Below are positions 11,758 to 23,664 of a DNA stretch of 64,000 nt, piece by piece. The notes beneath the pieces are model-generated. The model searched no databases and was not told where the DNA came from. It saw only the letters and a program-made list of their open reading frames with translations. The stretch spans positions 68,166,720 through 68,230,719 of the forward strand of contig CM046000.1 in NCBI GenBank assembly GCA_025175895.1. Direction: 5' to 3'. Source of the stretch: Wurfbainia villosa (taxonomy: Eukaryota; Streptophyta; Magnoliopsida; Zingiberales; Zingiberaceae). Each line of letters begins with the position of its first letter. Within the stretch, counting starts at the first letter, position 1. A program made the position numbers and the translations under genes.

Positions 11758-13020
11758 TATATTAACTTAGAAATACAAAACGAGCATATATGAGAAAGAT
11801 GATTTTAAAAATGCATCAATATACATTTATAAATCCCATTCATTTTTCAAATTTAAAAAACCCCAAAATCACTTCTGGAGATTGTAGGTCCATCTCCGAA
11901 TGGGCTGATATCCATCATAGTTATGAACAACCTTGGAGAGAGTCCAACAAGCCATTCATAACTACGACGGTAGGTATCATCTATACCGATTGCATATCCC
12001 GTATATGCAACTATCACAATGTGCTATCAACTAATTGAATGTTAACACATACATCGGGTTGTTAACACATTAACAAGTATGCATCATATGCATAGCACCC
12101 AACATCACCTCCCTTTACATCGACCTTGGAGAGAGTCCAACAAGCCGATGCTCCAGGTTAAAGCCAACCCATTAATCAGGACATAGTTTTAATATGGTTA
12201 GAAAGCATTCAACCAATTAGCCCAGCTTGGAGAGAGTCCAACAACCAAAGCTAACGATTGACCTCTGACTCTTACCATATTAGTATTAAACTATTCCATG
12301 GTTTGAACATATTCAGGTTCGAGCCGGGCTTGGAGAGAGTCCAACAATCCAAACAAGAAACAGAACTCTGGTTCTAACCATATTAATGGAAGGTGTAGGC
12401 TTTAATATTGATTAAGGGTTTTTATGTCTCATCCTCTTTGCATGCAAATAACTATTATCTACATGGCATGGCATGCATACATCTACATGTCACGACACGC
12501 ATGGCATAATGTTATGCATCTAATGCAATTACATGGCATACAATTATGTCATGTATATAATTTCCTTATATGTCATAACTATTTATGAAAATAAAATATG
12601 TTTAAGATTTGATTCTCCAAATCAAATCATAATTAAATTAGGAAACAAATTTCCAAATCTAATCACATATTTTATTCATGGAATTATTTGATTAAGGAAA
12701 ATCTATTTAGGAAACCAATTTCCTAAATCATTAAAACTACTTATGGAAATAAAATATTTTAAGATTTGATTTCCCAAATCAAATCATGATTAAATTAGAA
12801 AACAAATTTCCAGAATCTAATCAAATATTTTATTTATGGAAAATATCAATTTCCATAAATACTTCCAACTTTCCAAAAGTGGAAGATTTCCATAAATACT
12901 TCTAGACTTTCCAAAATTGAAAAATTTCCATAAATACTTCTAAATTTTCAAAATTAGAAAATTTCTAGAAATACATTATGACTATCGCAAAACTATTTTA
13001 CGATTATGTCGAAACACAAC
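11758..13020 (-). other. Element A untranslated leader with repeated stem-loops
   Basis: About 1.26 kb between the PBS and gag. Four copies of a motif reading on the minus strand TTGTTGGACTCTCTCCAAG lie at 11931-11950, 12124-12143, 12225-12244 and 12328-12347. Each forms a small hairpin (TTGGA/TCCAA) inside a larger, copy-specific stem. Near the PBS, at 12590-12970, are two AT-rich blocks with internal inverted repeats. No reading frame of note. Confidence 0.75.
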
Positions 13021-13036
13021 TAGCTCTGATACCCTT
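13021..13036 (-). other. Element A primer-binding site
   Basis: TAGCTCTGATACCC on the plus strand is GGGTATCAGAGCTA on the minus strand, an imperfect match to the initiator Met-tRNA complement, directly next to the 5' LTR. Confidence 0.75.
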
Positions 13037-15197
13037 TGTTGGGTTTTTTAGGCACATGGCGTGTGTGTTCGATCATGTTTCGTAAACATGAGCCTGTGAA
13101 GCAATTAAAAATAATAAATCTATATTTATTACAACACACACAACACACGCATGCTATTACAACAAGTGTAGACATAACCGTAAATTAAAATTTGCAATAA
13201 AAGAAATTATCTACGTTATACCTTTCGTATGACGTGTGTAGCGAAACGGCATCAGCGGAGCGATCCTCGTAGAATCGTCTCTATCCGTATCCACGCCGAG
13301 CTCCTCGGGATGACTTGCTAAGTCACGAGCTTCGTCTTCGTACGGGTTACTAGCCTCGTGTTGAAGACGACGTGATCGAGAGATGATCACGATCCGAATC
13401 CAAATTCGGATCCTAAAACGAGTTCTCAAAACTTGCTTCTCCGGAGAGGTATTCGTCAGCAATTGATTGGAATCGCCGTCCTCCACCTCAGAGGATTACC
13501 GGAGATCAAATCGGTAAGTTAGCCGCTGTCGGAGCACTAACCGTCGTCCAAGCGCGCTCCGACGGAAGAGAAAAGCTGTCCAGAAAACTGGACAGCTTGG
13601 TGGAAGATAGGCGCCGGCCAAAAACCAAGGAGCCAAGTGCTCACCTTGATGCCAAACCTAAGGAGGATCACGGAACTCGCGGAGCAGCTCACCGGCTGAA
13701 AGCAGCGCGGCGAGGTTGGGACGCCGGCACAAAGCGGCCTGAGGCGGCAAGGTTAGGGTTAGGCGGCAAATCACCAAGGGTGGGCGGCAACTTCGCTAGG
13801 GTTTTGATGATTAGTTAAACTAATTCTCTTAATGGTTAATGGATCATATCCATAAAGCCCGTTAACCGCTCCATTAAGATAAGTTAAAATAAACCAAACC
13901 ATGATGGTTTATTTTAAGTTAAAACGAACCGAACCAACCTTTGGTTCATTCGTTTAATATAAACCAAACCCTTTGGTTTATTCTCATCCATTGGATTAGA
14001 ACCAAACCATTTTGGTCCATCCATTATGTCTTCATAAGACACGGCCCATCCATGCTTCCATTGCGACTGAAACAATTTCATGCTCGCTTTATGTTTGGTC
14101 CAACCAAACATAGTTTCTCTCGGTCTGAGAATCTCAGTCTCAAGCTCATTTTAAATCCTTCGGATTACGCTCATTGTGTGTGTAACCAAATAGGTTCTCA
14201 GTTTATGTTGGCCATCTATAATTAACCATTAATTATAGAATGATCATGAGTGACACCTAGTAGTACATCATGATCCCCAATTAGCCGAAAAGAACAACGG
14301 TCGATCCAGAACTATTTACGAAACCCTTGATGCTTCGAATGAATCGTGCCCCATTCCCTTCACTCATCTTATACCCACTTGGTTGGGACATGGTCTATTG
14401 TGCCGATCCCCACTAAGTGACTCGTCACACCTAGCCCAAGTATCATTTCCTCGTCCTCACAGTTCTAGTTACTCCACATGTATCGAAGAGTACCTTACTC
14501 TAAACATGTAATGCTTTGGCGAGACTTTAGTAACAATCCGGCGAGAGGCCATGGGTATACATCTCCTCGCAAGGAGTGGTGAATCCTTTATAGGCTATTC
14601 AAACACCTTCGATCACTTCGACTTATACCCAATCATCCCGGGTCCACATCTCCTCGGAGATGTTTGCTTAAGATGTCAAAGCATAAGTCTCCATGATCAA
14701 GATGACTTGAATACCGCAAGTCAAAGGAACATCGCACTTAAGCCACAGTAAGAACTTCATTGACATATCTATATATGCAGAGAACCATATGAAGTCTTAC
14801 GGCTGGTCACTCCAATGAACTAGTTACCATAACTAGCATCCACGATTAACTCTGGACATCACTATGTCTCCAGCCAGTGAGAATCAGCTGCTTGGATACA
14901 CCAAGGAGTATACCTCGTGCTAGTCTCGACAGAATTGATGGTGTCCAAATCCATCAATTCATCGACTAGGGATAATTCCGATACATCACAATTACACATG
15001 TAGAGATACTCACTAGTTGTGATCCAATCACAAATTCTCTCATCTTTGTAGAATCGTATCGTGGACATTGATAAATGAGTTTAAGATCCAATCAAATACA
15101 TAAAACATGTATACTCAAATAGTGAATCTTCATTTATCATATAAATGGTTCATACATAAGGCGATTGCCTTAGGACATCTCTCATATATTACTAACA
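13037..15197 (-). repeat. Element A, 5' LTR (right on + strand), TATA block deleted
   Basis: 2,161 bp, TGTTGG...CTAACA. Near 13815-13822, about 36 bp present in the other three LTRs of the family, containing the TATA box and upstream sequence, are missing. TTAGTTA is joined directly to AACTAATTCTC. As the upstream LTR in element orientation it should drive transcription, so this deletion probably silenced the element. Confidence 0.88.
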
Positions 15198-15385
15198 TAG
15201 TTGGGCTAGAAGGGTTGGACAACTGGTAGGAAGTCCAGTTGGGTCAAAAGGACCAGATAGTTGGCAAGAAGTCTTGGTGGGTTGAGAATTGGACATCAAG
15301 CAGAGGATGTCCTTCGAGGATGGATTGGCTTGAGGGAGGAGGGGGGGTCAATGTGGTCCTTCATTTGAGGGGGGTATTATTCGAG
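15198..15385 (+). repeat. TSD copy and continuation of the pre-existing tandem-repeat region
   Basis: Starts with the TAGTT duplication, then resumes the AGGAAGTC(C/T)AGTTGGGT repeat series interrupted at 5824. It ends in a G-rich run (GAGGGGGG, 15367-15374) that could be a polypurine tract for the short LTR that follows. Confidence 0.55.
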
Positions 15386-15576
15386 TATTGGGAATACAAT
15401 CAAAGTCCCACATTGGTAAGACATGGAAAAGATCATGTGCTTATAAGATGAAAAAGATATCTCCATTGGTATGAGGCCTTTTAGGTAAAGCCCAAAATCA
15501 AAACCATTAAGACTTTAGCCCAAAGTGGACAATATCATAGCATTGTGGAGATATATGAATCTTATAGGCACTAACA
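15386..15576 (+). repeat. Short LTR with adjacent Met-tRNA primer-binding site
   Basis: 191 bp from TATTGG to CTAACA, followed by TTGGTATCAGAGA (15578-15590), a near match to the Met-tRNA PBS. It carries the AGTCCCACATTGG block common in small plant LTRs, including TRIM elements. The size suggests a TRIM-like LTR. It could instead be a short LTR of the larger element around it. Confidence 0.5.
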
Positions 15577-16984
15577 ATTGGTATCAGAGAAGTTGTGTAT
15601 TCAAAATTATCTAGTCATTCAAGGACTTGAGGAATTGTGCATTTTGGAAGTGATTTGATCTGTTGGTGGTTGTCGTTTTAGATGATATTGTGTTGGATAT
15701 ATATTTACAATCTTAAGGGAAGTTGGTGGTTTCCCTGGATTGATTTGGTTGTCACCGTAGATGTGGATAGGATGTTACTAGTATTACTATACCGCTGACT
15801 TATTTGACCAAGAGGGTGATGAAATTTACTTGGTCAGAAGCTCATGAAAACTCATTTTCAGGGCTTAGTGGGTGGCTAACTTTTGCACAAGTGTTAGTTA
15901 ATCTTTTCGGTGTAGATGGAAAGGCATTGTACACGGATGCATCATTTCAAGGATTGGGAGGGATCCCGATGCAATTGAATAAGATGTATCTCATGCTTAC
16001 GCCAGTTAAAAAACTGCAAGATAAGCTATCATATATATGACATGGACTTAGCTATTATATTCTTGATTTGTAGATGTATGGAGCAGGAATGCTCATGGGG
16101 TTTTGGTAGCTACTGGGTAGCTACTATAGAGTTGCTGGAACACACAGTTGCAACAAGGGAGGTTCGTCACTATATTCTCCCAGTTGCTTATAGTATGTGT
16201 AGTGGAGTGGATTTTGGATAGTAGCTTGATTTTTTTTTGTGAGAAAATAAGTCTCCATTAATGAGGAGGATAGTGATTTCCGGTTTTGCACATTTAAGGA
16301 AGAGTTGCTTTAGAAGACTCATCATTCAGAATTGGTGATTTATTCGGAGTGGATCCAAAGATAATGAGTTTTTGAACGCTCTTATGGGTGGAACGACATG
16401 TAGGACATGGTTGATTTTGTAGTCTGGTGTTCGGTGTGTCAACTAGTAAAAGTGGAATACTAGTGAACAGCAAGGTGGTGTACCGAGATGAAAGTAGTAG
16501 CCTAGTACGATGGACAGTGTTGGGAGATTATCTAGCATTCGGAAAGGGACATGATGTGATTTGGGGTAATAGATGATCGATTAGCTAAGTCTACTCATTT
16601 TCTTTCGAGTTGTAAGATGAATTTGTTGATTTGCTTGATAGATTTATATTGTGAGGAGATTTCCAATTTCATGGAGTATCGTATCTGATAGTGATACATG
16701 ATTCACCTTACGATTCTGACAAAGTTTCCAAAAGTTCACGAATATAAAGCTCCACTTTGGTATGATTATTTACCTTTTGATAAATGGTCAATAAAAAGGT
16801 GTTATTCAGACTGTAAAAGGGTCTCTTGAGAGTATCTATGATAGATTTAAGAGGCTATCACTACCCTACTTAGTTAATTGAGGTGTGTGGTTATTCTCAA
16901 AGTACTTGAGTTGATTAGGGTGACATTGCTTTCTCGAACTTGAGTTGGAAATTTGGATATCAAATTTTTATTAGTGGGGGAGAA
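15577..16984 (+). pseudogene. Ty3-gypsy element F, decayed RT/RNase H-integrase
   Basis: Degenerate pol fragments. An RT/RNase H junction with KFTWSEAHENSF and VDGKALYTDASFQGLG lies within 15804-16040. An integrase zinc-finger-like piece VWCSVCQLVKVEY is near 16415-16453. Further integrase-like sequence runs to about 16800. The polypurine tract AGTGGGGGAGAA (16973-16984) leads into an LTR. The same order and wording appear on the minus strand at 61766-62930 (element E), showing one gypsy family. Many stops and frameshifts; the first ~50 bases may belong to the short-LTR element. Confidence 0.75.
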
Positions 16985-17504
16985 TATAAGATATCGAGAA
17001 AAAAATAATAAAATTCCCCTTGTTAATTAAGAAATTATCTTATATAATTTTTCAAGAATTTTCAGAAATTTTTTCTGGATTCAAAATGAGTTCATATGAC
17101 CATTTAGGAAGAAGATTAAAGACTAAATAGGTAATTGGGTTAACCTAGGTTAGCCTTAGGTTAAACTTGAGCTAGCCAAAAGAAATCAGTCGGCATTTAA
17201 ATCTCGATCCTTATTCTTTCTCATTTCACTTCCTCCACATTTCTTTCGATCGCTACGAACTTTTCCCCGCTCTTCGATTGAGTGACAATTGACTGCCTCT
17301 GCCCCACGGTCGACGTCAATTGCCTTCAATGAACAATTCACTTCACCACACTCGATCGCATCCCTTCGCCAACCCTGTGATCCTAGCGACACCACTCTTT
17401 CCTCCATTGTGAATCACACTGTTTCTTTCGGTAGGTTGATTGAGGGATATCTGAGTCATCCGACAACAATGGGCAACCATCCTCATCTAGGTTGTTTTCC
17501 TTTC
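16985..17504 (+). repeat. Element F 3' LTR, first part
   Basis: Starts TATAAG (TG mutated to TA) right after the polypurine tract. It is interrupted at 17504 by element B and continues at 27167 and 28662. Compared with element E's LTR it is diverged but collinear. Confidence 0.6.
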
Positions 17505-19717
17505 TGTTGGGTTTCCGGCACCGCGGCGTATGTATGTTCGATGACGTTTCGTAAACATGAGCACAGCGGAAGCAATAAAATAATAAATCTACATTTATTA
17601 CAACACACGCATGCATAGTACAACAAGTGTAGACATAACCGTAAATTTAAATTTGCAATAAAAGGAAATTTATCTACGTTATACCTTTCGTATGACGTGT
17701 AGCGGGAACGGCATCAACCGGAACGATCCTCGCTAGAATCGTCTCTATCCATATCCACGTCGAGTTCCTCGGGATGACTTTGCTAAGCCACGAGCTTCGT
17801 CTTCGTACGGGTTACTAGCCTCGTGTTGAAGACGACGTGATCAAGAGATGATCACGATCCGAATCCAAATTTGGATCCTAATACGAGTTCTCAAAACTCG
17901 CTTCTCCGGAGAGGTATTCGTCAACCAATTGACGAATCCTTCATCCTCCACCTCAGAGGATTACCGGAGATCGAATCCCCGGTAAGTTAGCCGCTGTCGG
18001 AGCTCTAACCGTCGTCCAAACGACGCTCCGATGAGAGGAGAACAAGCGGTCCAGAAAACTGGACAGCTTTGGTGGAGGTGATAGGTGCCGGCCAACCAAG
18101 GAAGATAGAGCTCACCTTGATGCCAAACCTGAAGGAGATCTCCGGAGCACTAACCGGCAGCAGCTCGACGCCGGCGAGAAGGAAGGAAGCTACCTTCTGG
18201 ATGCCGGTTGGAGGAGCTATGGGCGGCGGCAAGAGGTTGGCGCCGAAAACTCCAATAAGGAGGTGGGCGGCAACTTTAACCTAGGGGTTTTGGATTAGGG
18301 CTTAATTATCCCTTAAGCCCTCTTTTATAGAGAACTAATTCTCTTAATGGTTATTGGATCATAACCATTAGGCCCGTTAACCCGCTCCATTAAGATAAGT
18401 TAAAATAAACCAAACCATGATGGTTTATTTTAAGTTAAAACAAACCGAACCAACTTTTGGTTCATTCGTTTAAAATAAACCAAACCCTTTGGTTTATTCT
18501 CCTCCATTGGATTAGAACCAAACCATTTTAGTTCATCCATTACGTCTTCATAAGACTCGGCCTATCCACGCTTCCATTGCGACTGAAACGATTTCATGCT
18601 CGCTTTATGTTTGGTCCAACAAAACTTAGTTTCTCTCGGTCTGAGAATCCCATTCTCAAGCTCGTTTTAAATCCTTTGGATTACGCTCGTTGTGCGTGTG
18701 ACCAAATAGGTTCTCGATTTATGTTGGCCGTCTATAATTAACCATTAATTATAGAACGATCATGAGTGGCACCTAGTAGTACATCATGATCCCCAATTAA
18801 CCGAAAAGATCAACGGTTGATCCAGAACTATTTATGAAACCCTTCAGTAGCTCGAATGAATCGTGCCCCATTCCCTTCACTCATCTTATACCCACTTGGT
18901 TCAGGACATGGTCTATAGTGTCAGTCCCCACTAGGCTGACTACGTCACACCTAGCCCAAGTATCATTTCCTCGTCCTACAGATTCTAGTTACTCCACATG
19001 TATCGAAGAGTACCTTACTCTAAACATGTAATGCTTTGGCCAAAGACTTTAGTAACAATCCGACGAGAGGCCATGGGTATACATCTCCTCGCAAGGAGTG
19101 GTGAATCCTTTATAGGCTATTCAAACACCTTCGATCACTTCGACTTATACCCAATCATCCCGGGTCCACATCTCCTTAGATATGTTTGCTTAAGATGTCA
19201 AAGCATAAGTCTCCATGATCAAGATGACTTGAATACCGCAAGTCTAAGGAACATCGCACTTAAGCCACAGTAAGAATTTCATTGACATATCTATATATGC
19301 AGAGAACCATATGAAGTCTTACGACTGGTCACTCCAATGAACTAGTTACTATAACTAGCATCCACGATTAACTTCGGACATCACAATGTCTCCAGCCAGT
19401 GAGAATCAGCTGCTTGGATACACCAAGGAGTATACCTCGTGCTAGTCTCGACAGAATTGATGGTGTCCAAATCCATCAATTCATCGACTAGGGATAATTC
19501 CGATACATCACAATTACACATGTAGAGATACTCACTAGTTGTGATCCAATCACAAATTCTCTCATGCCGTGAATCGTATCGTGACATTCAAGAAATGAGT
19601 TTAAGATCCAATCAAATACATAAAACATGTATACTCAAATAGTGAATCTTCATTTATCATATAAATGGTTCATACATAAGGCGATTGCCTTAGGACATCT
19701 CTCATATATTACTAACA
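17505..19717 (-). repeat. Element B, 3' LTR (left on + strand)
   Basis: 2,213 bp, TGTTGG...CTAACA on the plus strand. It lacks a ~10-bp CACACAA-type unit present in the right LTR near its start, and shows scattered C/T and G/A differences from it. Confidence 0.92.
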
Positions 19718-19732
19718 GACTCCCACTTGGCC
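19718..19732 (-). other. Element B polypurine tract
   Basis: Reads GGCCAAGTGGGAGTC on the minus strand, directly upstream of the 3' LTR. In element A the matching site (8045-8058) is degraded. Confidence 0.75.
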
Positions 19733-19737
19733 TAATG

Positions 19738-22700
19738 TCAATCGCTACGGTATTCAATACCATAAGCTCGTACATGACCCTCAAACTTATTTTGAGGTAA
19801 TGCCTTAGTCAAGGGATCCGCTAAGTTCTTTTCAGTGGGAATTTTCTCGATTTGTATTTCGTTCCTACTGATGATCTCTCTGATAAGATGATAGCGGTGA
19901 AGCACATGTTTGGATCGTTGATGAGACCTTGGCTCTTTCTCCTGTGCAATTGCTCCATTGTTGTCGCAGTAGACCGGTATTGCTTCAACAATGGCCGGAA
20001 TCACACTAAGTTCATAAACGAACTTCTTGATCCAAACCGCTTCCTTTGCTGCTTCCGAAGCTGCAATGTATTCTGCCTCAGTGGTAGAATCCGCTACAGT
20101 ATCTTGTTTGGAACTTTTCCAACTCACTGCACCGCCATTCAAGGTGAACACGTATCCAGACTGAGACCTGGAATCATCCTTGTCTGTCTGGAAGCTGGCA
20201 TCCGTATACCTGCGTATCACCATGTCCCCTTCTCCATATATTAGAAACACATCCTTAGTTCTTCTTAAGTACTTAAGGATCGTCTTAACAGCCACCCAAT
20301 GATCCATTCCTAGATCAGGCTGGTATCTGCTCGTGACACTCAGAGCATACGATACATCGGGCCTCGTACATAACATAGCATACATGATAGATCCTATTGC
20401 GGATACATAGGGAATCTTACTCATGCAAATCCTCTCGTCTTCTGTGCGCAGACACATAGACTTTGAAAGGTGTACCCCATGCCTGATGGGTAGGAAACCT
20501 TTCTTGGATTTCGACATGCTAAACCTCTTTAGCACTCGGTCTATATATGTAGACTGCAAAAGACCAAGCAACCGTTTCGATCTATCTCTATAGATCTTAA
20601 TCCCGAGGATGTAGGTTGCTTCTCCCAGGTCTTTCATGGAGAATGTCTTGGATAACCAAACCTTAACTGACTGTAAGATTGAAACATCGTTTCCTATAAG
20701 TAATATGTCATCAACATATAATACTAGGAACACGACTGCACTCCCACTAACCTTCTTGTACACACAAGGTTCATCTGGATTTTGTGAGAAATCAAACTTT
20801 TTGATGGTCTCATCAAAACGGATATTCCAGCTCCTGGATGCTTGCTTCAATCCATAAATGGATCGTCGCAATTTGCATACCTTGGTTTTATCAACCGATG
20901 TGAAACCCTCAGGCTGTATCATATACACGTCCTCGAGCAGGTTTCCAATAAGGAAAGTTGTTTTCACATCTATCTGTCATATCTCATAATCATAATGAGC
21001 CGCTATGGCCAGGAGCATCCGAATGGATTTAAGCATAGCTACAGGCGAATAGGTTTCGTCATAATCAACACCTTGCTTTTGACGATATCCTTTCGCCACC
21101 AATCTAGCCTTATAGGTAATCACATTACCATCCATGTCAGTTTTCTTCTTGAAAACCCACTTGCACCCTATAGGCTTTATGCCTTCAGGTGGGTCAACTA
21201 AGTTCCAAACTAGGTTTTCATACATGGAATCCATTTCCGACTTCATGGCACCAAGCCACTTATCCCTTTCTGAACTTGTCAGCACTTCTTCATAACTGGT
21301 AGGCTCCTCATCATCAATGAGTAACACGTCGTTCGATTCACTTACGAGAAATCCATATCTCTCAGGAATATTGCATGTTCTACCAGATCTACGAAGATGT
21401 GGTGTTACAATAGGTCCAGCCGATTGCTCATCACTATGAGTTATCGACTGTTGTGCTTCACCAGGTATCTCATCAATGTCTATTTGAGTCTCTCGAGCCT
21501 CCTCAAGCTCGATTTATTACTCCCAGCTTTCTTGCAAGAGAAACTCTTTCTCTAGAAACACAGCATGCCTTGAAACAAACACCTTTTGTTCCACAGGATG
21601 ATAGAATTGGTAACCCCTTGTTTCCTTAGGGTATCCAACAAATAGACATTTATCATACTTAGCATCCAATTTGTCTGATACAGTCCGCTTCACATAAGCA
21701 GGACAACCCCATATCTTCAAGTAAGATACATGAGGTTTCTTACCATTCCATATCTCATATGGAGTAGTTGAGACTACCTTGGTAGGCATTCTGTTTAACA
21801 AGTAAACAGCTGTCTGAAGTGCATAGCCCCAAAAGGACTTGGGAAGAGTCGCATGATTCATCATTGACCTGACCATGTCCAACAAGGTCCGGTTACACCT
21901 CTCAGATACACCATTATGTTGTGGTGTATATGGCGGAGTCCATTGAGACAATATATCATTGTCTCTTAGATAATCAAGAAACTCTTGACTTAAGTATTCA
22001 CCACCTCGATCCGATCGAAGTATTTTAATACTCTTATCATGTTGTTTCTCTACTTCATTTCTAAATTCTTTGAACCTTTCAAGGGCTTCAGACTTGTGTT
22101 TCATCAAGAACACATACCCAAACCGTGAGTGATCATCGGTGAAGGTAATGAAGTAGCTATAGCCTCCTAATGCTTGAGTTGACATAGGTCCACATACATC
22201 AGTATGTATTAGTCCTAGTAACTCTCCCACTCGTTCACCTTTTCCAGTAAAAGGTAACTTAGTCATCATGCCTTTTAAACATGATTCGCATGTATCGTAT
22301 GAATCCAATTCAAACGATTCCAGAATTCCACATCGGTGTAATTCGGACATGTGTTTCTTGCTTATATGGCCAAGACGACAATGCCACATATAGGAGTCTA
22401 TTTGATTATCCTTTCGAGCACGCGTGTTGCTCACTTCGATATTGAAAATGTCACTGGATACGTCCAACGTATAAATGCCATTACTCAAGGTTCCAGTTCC
22501 ATAAAGTACGCCATTCAAAGTTATATAACAACAATTGTTACTAAACGTCAAATGGAAACCATTTCTATTTAAACAGGAAATAGAAACAATGTTCTTTATT
22601 AGAGAAGGAACATAATAGCAATTGTCCAGTTCTAAGACTAGTCCACTAGGGAGCTTCAGCAAATAAGTTCCGATGGCGACTGCAGCAACCTTTGCTCCAT

Positions 22701-23664
22701 TGCCAACTCGCAAATTTGACTCCCCTCTGACAAGTCTTCTTCTATTCCTTAGCCCCTGTATGTCATTACATATATGTGAGCCACACCCAGTATCCAATAC
22801 CCAAGTGTCTAAGGAAATAGAATGACAATAAATAACGAAGATACCTGAAGAGGATGGGGCATCGGATGCCTTCTTCTTCTTCATGGACTCAAGATAAATC
22901 TTATAGTTTCTTCGCCAGTGGCCTTCCTTGCCACAGTGATGGCAAGTGCCCTTTTGCGCTGGTTCTGCCTTCTTTGCCTTTTTCTTCTTTCCTTTCTTCT
23001 GTTCTTTTGCCTTCCTCTTAGAACCTTTCTTTGAGGAATCAACTAACAGAACCGCCTTCTCCTCATGCTTCACAGAAGGCTCCACAGTCTTCAGCATATT
23101 GAGGAGCTCGGGAATGGTGGATTCTAATTTGTTCATCTGATAGTTCATCACAAATTGTGACAAACTCTTGGGCAAACAATGCAGAATTAAGTCAATACTT
23201 AACTCATGATTCATCACAAAATCGAGGGTTGCCAGCCGCTCAATGTACCCGTTCATCTTTAGAACAAACTGCACTACAGATGAACCTTCTTGCATCTTCG
23301 TGGTGAAGAGGAGCCTAGAGACCTCGAACCTTTCGGATCTCGCTTGCTCATCGAACAACTCATGAAGATGGAAGACTATAGTATTAGCATCCATATGCTC
23401 ATGCTGCTTTTGCAGCTCAGGTACCATTGCCGCTAGCATGATGCAACTCGCCAGCTCAGAATCTACCACATGCTTCTAATAGACCAACATTTGGTCTGGA
23501 GTTGCATCGTCCTTAGGACGGTCAGGAAGAGGCTCGTCAAGGACATATGCAAGCTTTTCCGCCTTGAGAACAATTCTCAGGTTTCTAAGCCAGTCCAAAA
23601 AGTTAGGCCCAGTTAGTTTGTTCGAATCCAAAATAGTGCGCAAATTCAAAGACGTCATGATCAA
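19738..23664 (-). pseudogene. Element B gag-pol polyprotein, one frame with four stops
   Basis: One uninterrupted frame of about 1,309 codons broken only by stop codons at 23476 (TAG), 21517 and 21514 (TAA, adjacent) and 20977 (TGA). Domains in order: gag; a zinc knuckle CHHCGKEGHWRRNY in which the final Cys is Tyr; aspartic protease with VLDTGCGSHICN; a pre-integrase domain (WHCRLGH); and integrase with the D-D-E residues in HTDVCGP, RSDRGGEY and NGVSERCN. Then come reverse transcriptase with YVDDILLIGND and RNase H with YTDASFQ, TTEAEYIAA and VYCDNNGAI. The TGA falls where relatives have Trp (YEI-W-Q), a G-to-A change. The product would copy and integrate the element. In this state it is non-autonomous, but it is the best preserved pol in the window. 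Confidence 0.95.

Larger units (their letters stand above)
5825..15197 (-). mobile_element. Copia element A, complete but decayed
   Basis: A full-length Ty1-copia insertion of about 9.4 kb coding on the minus strand. The two LTRs are 5825-8044 and 13037-15197. The 5-bp target-site duplication TAGTT is intact (5820-5824 and 15198-15202), which proves a single transposition event. Coding capacity is destroyed by many small indels. Family membership with element B is clear across LTRs, leader and coding region. The LTRs are about 2.2 kb, and gag wording resembles the Angela/BARE group, but the lineage assignment is tentative. Confidence 0.93.
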
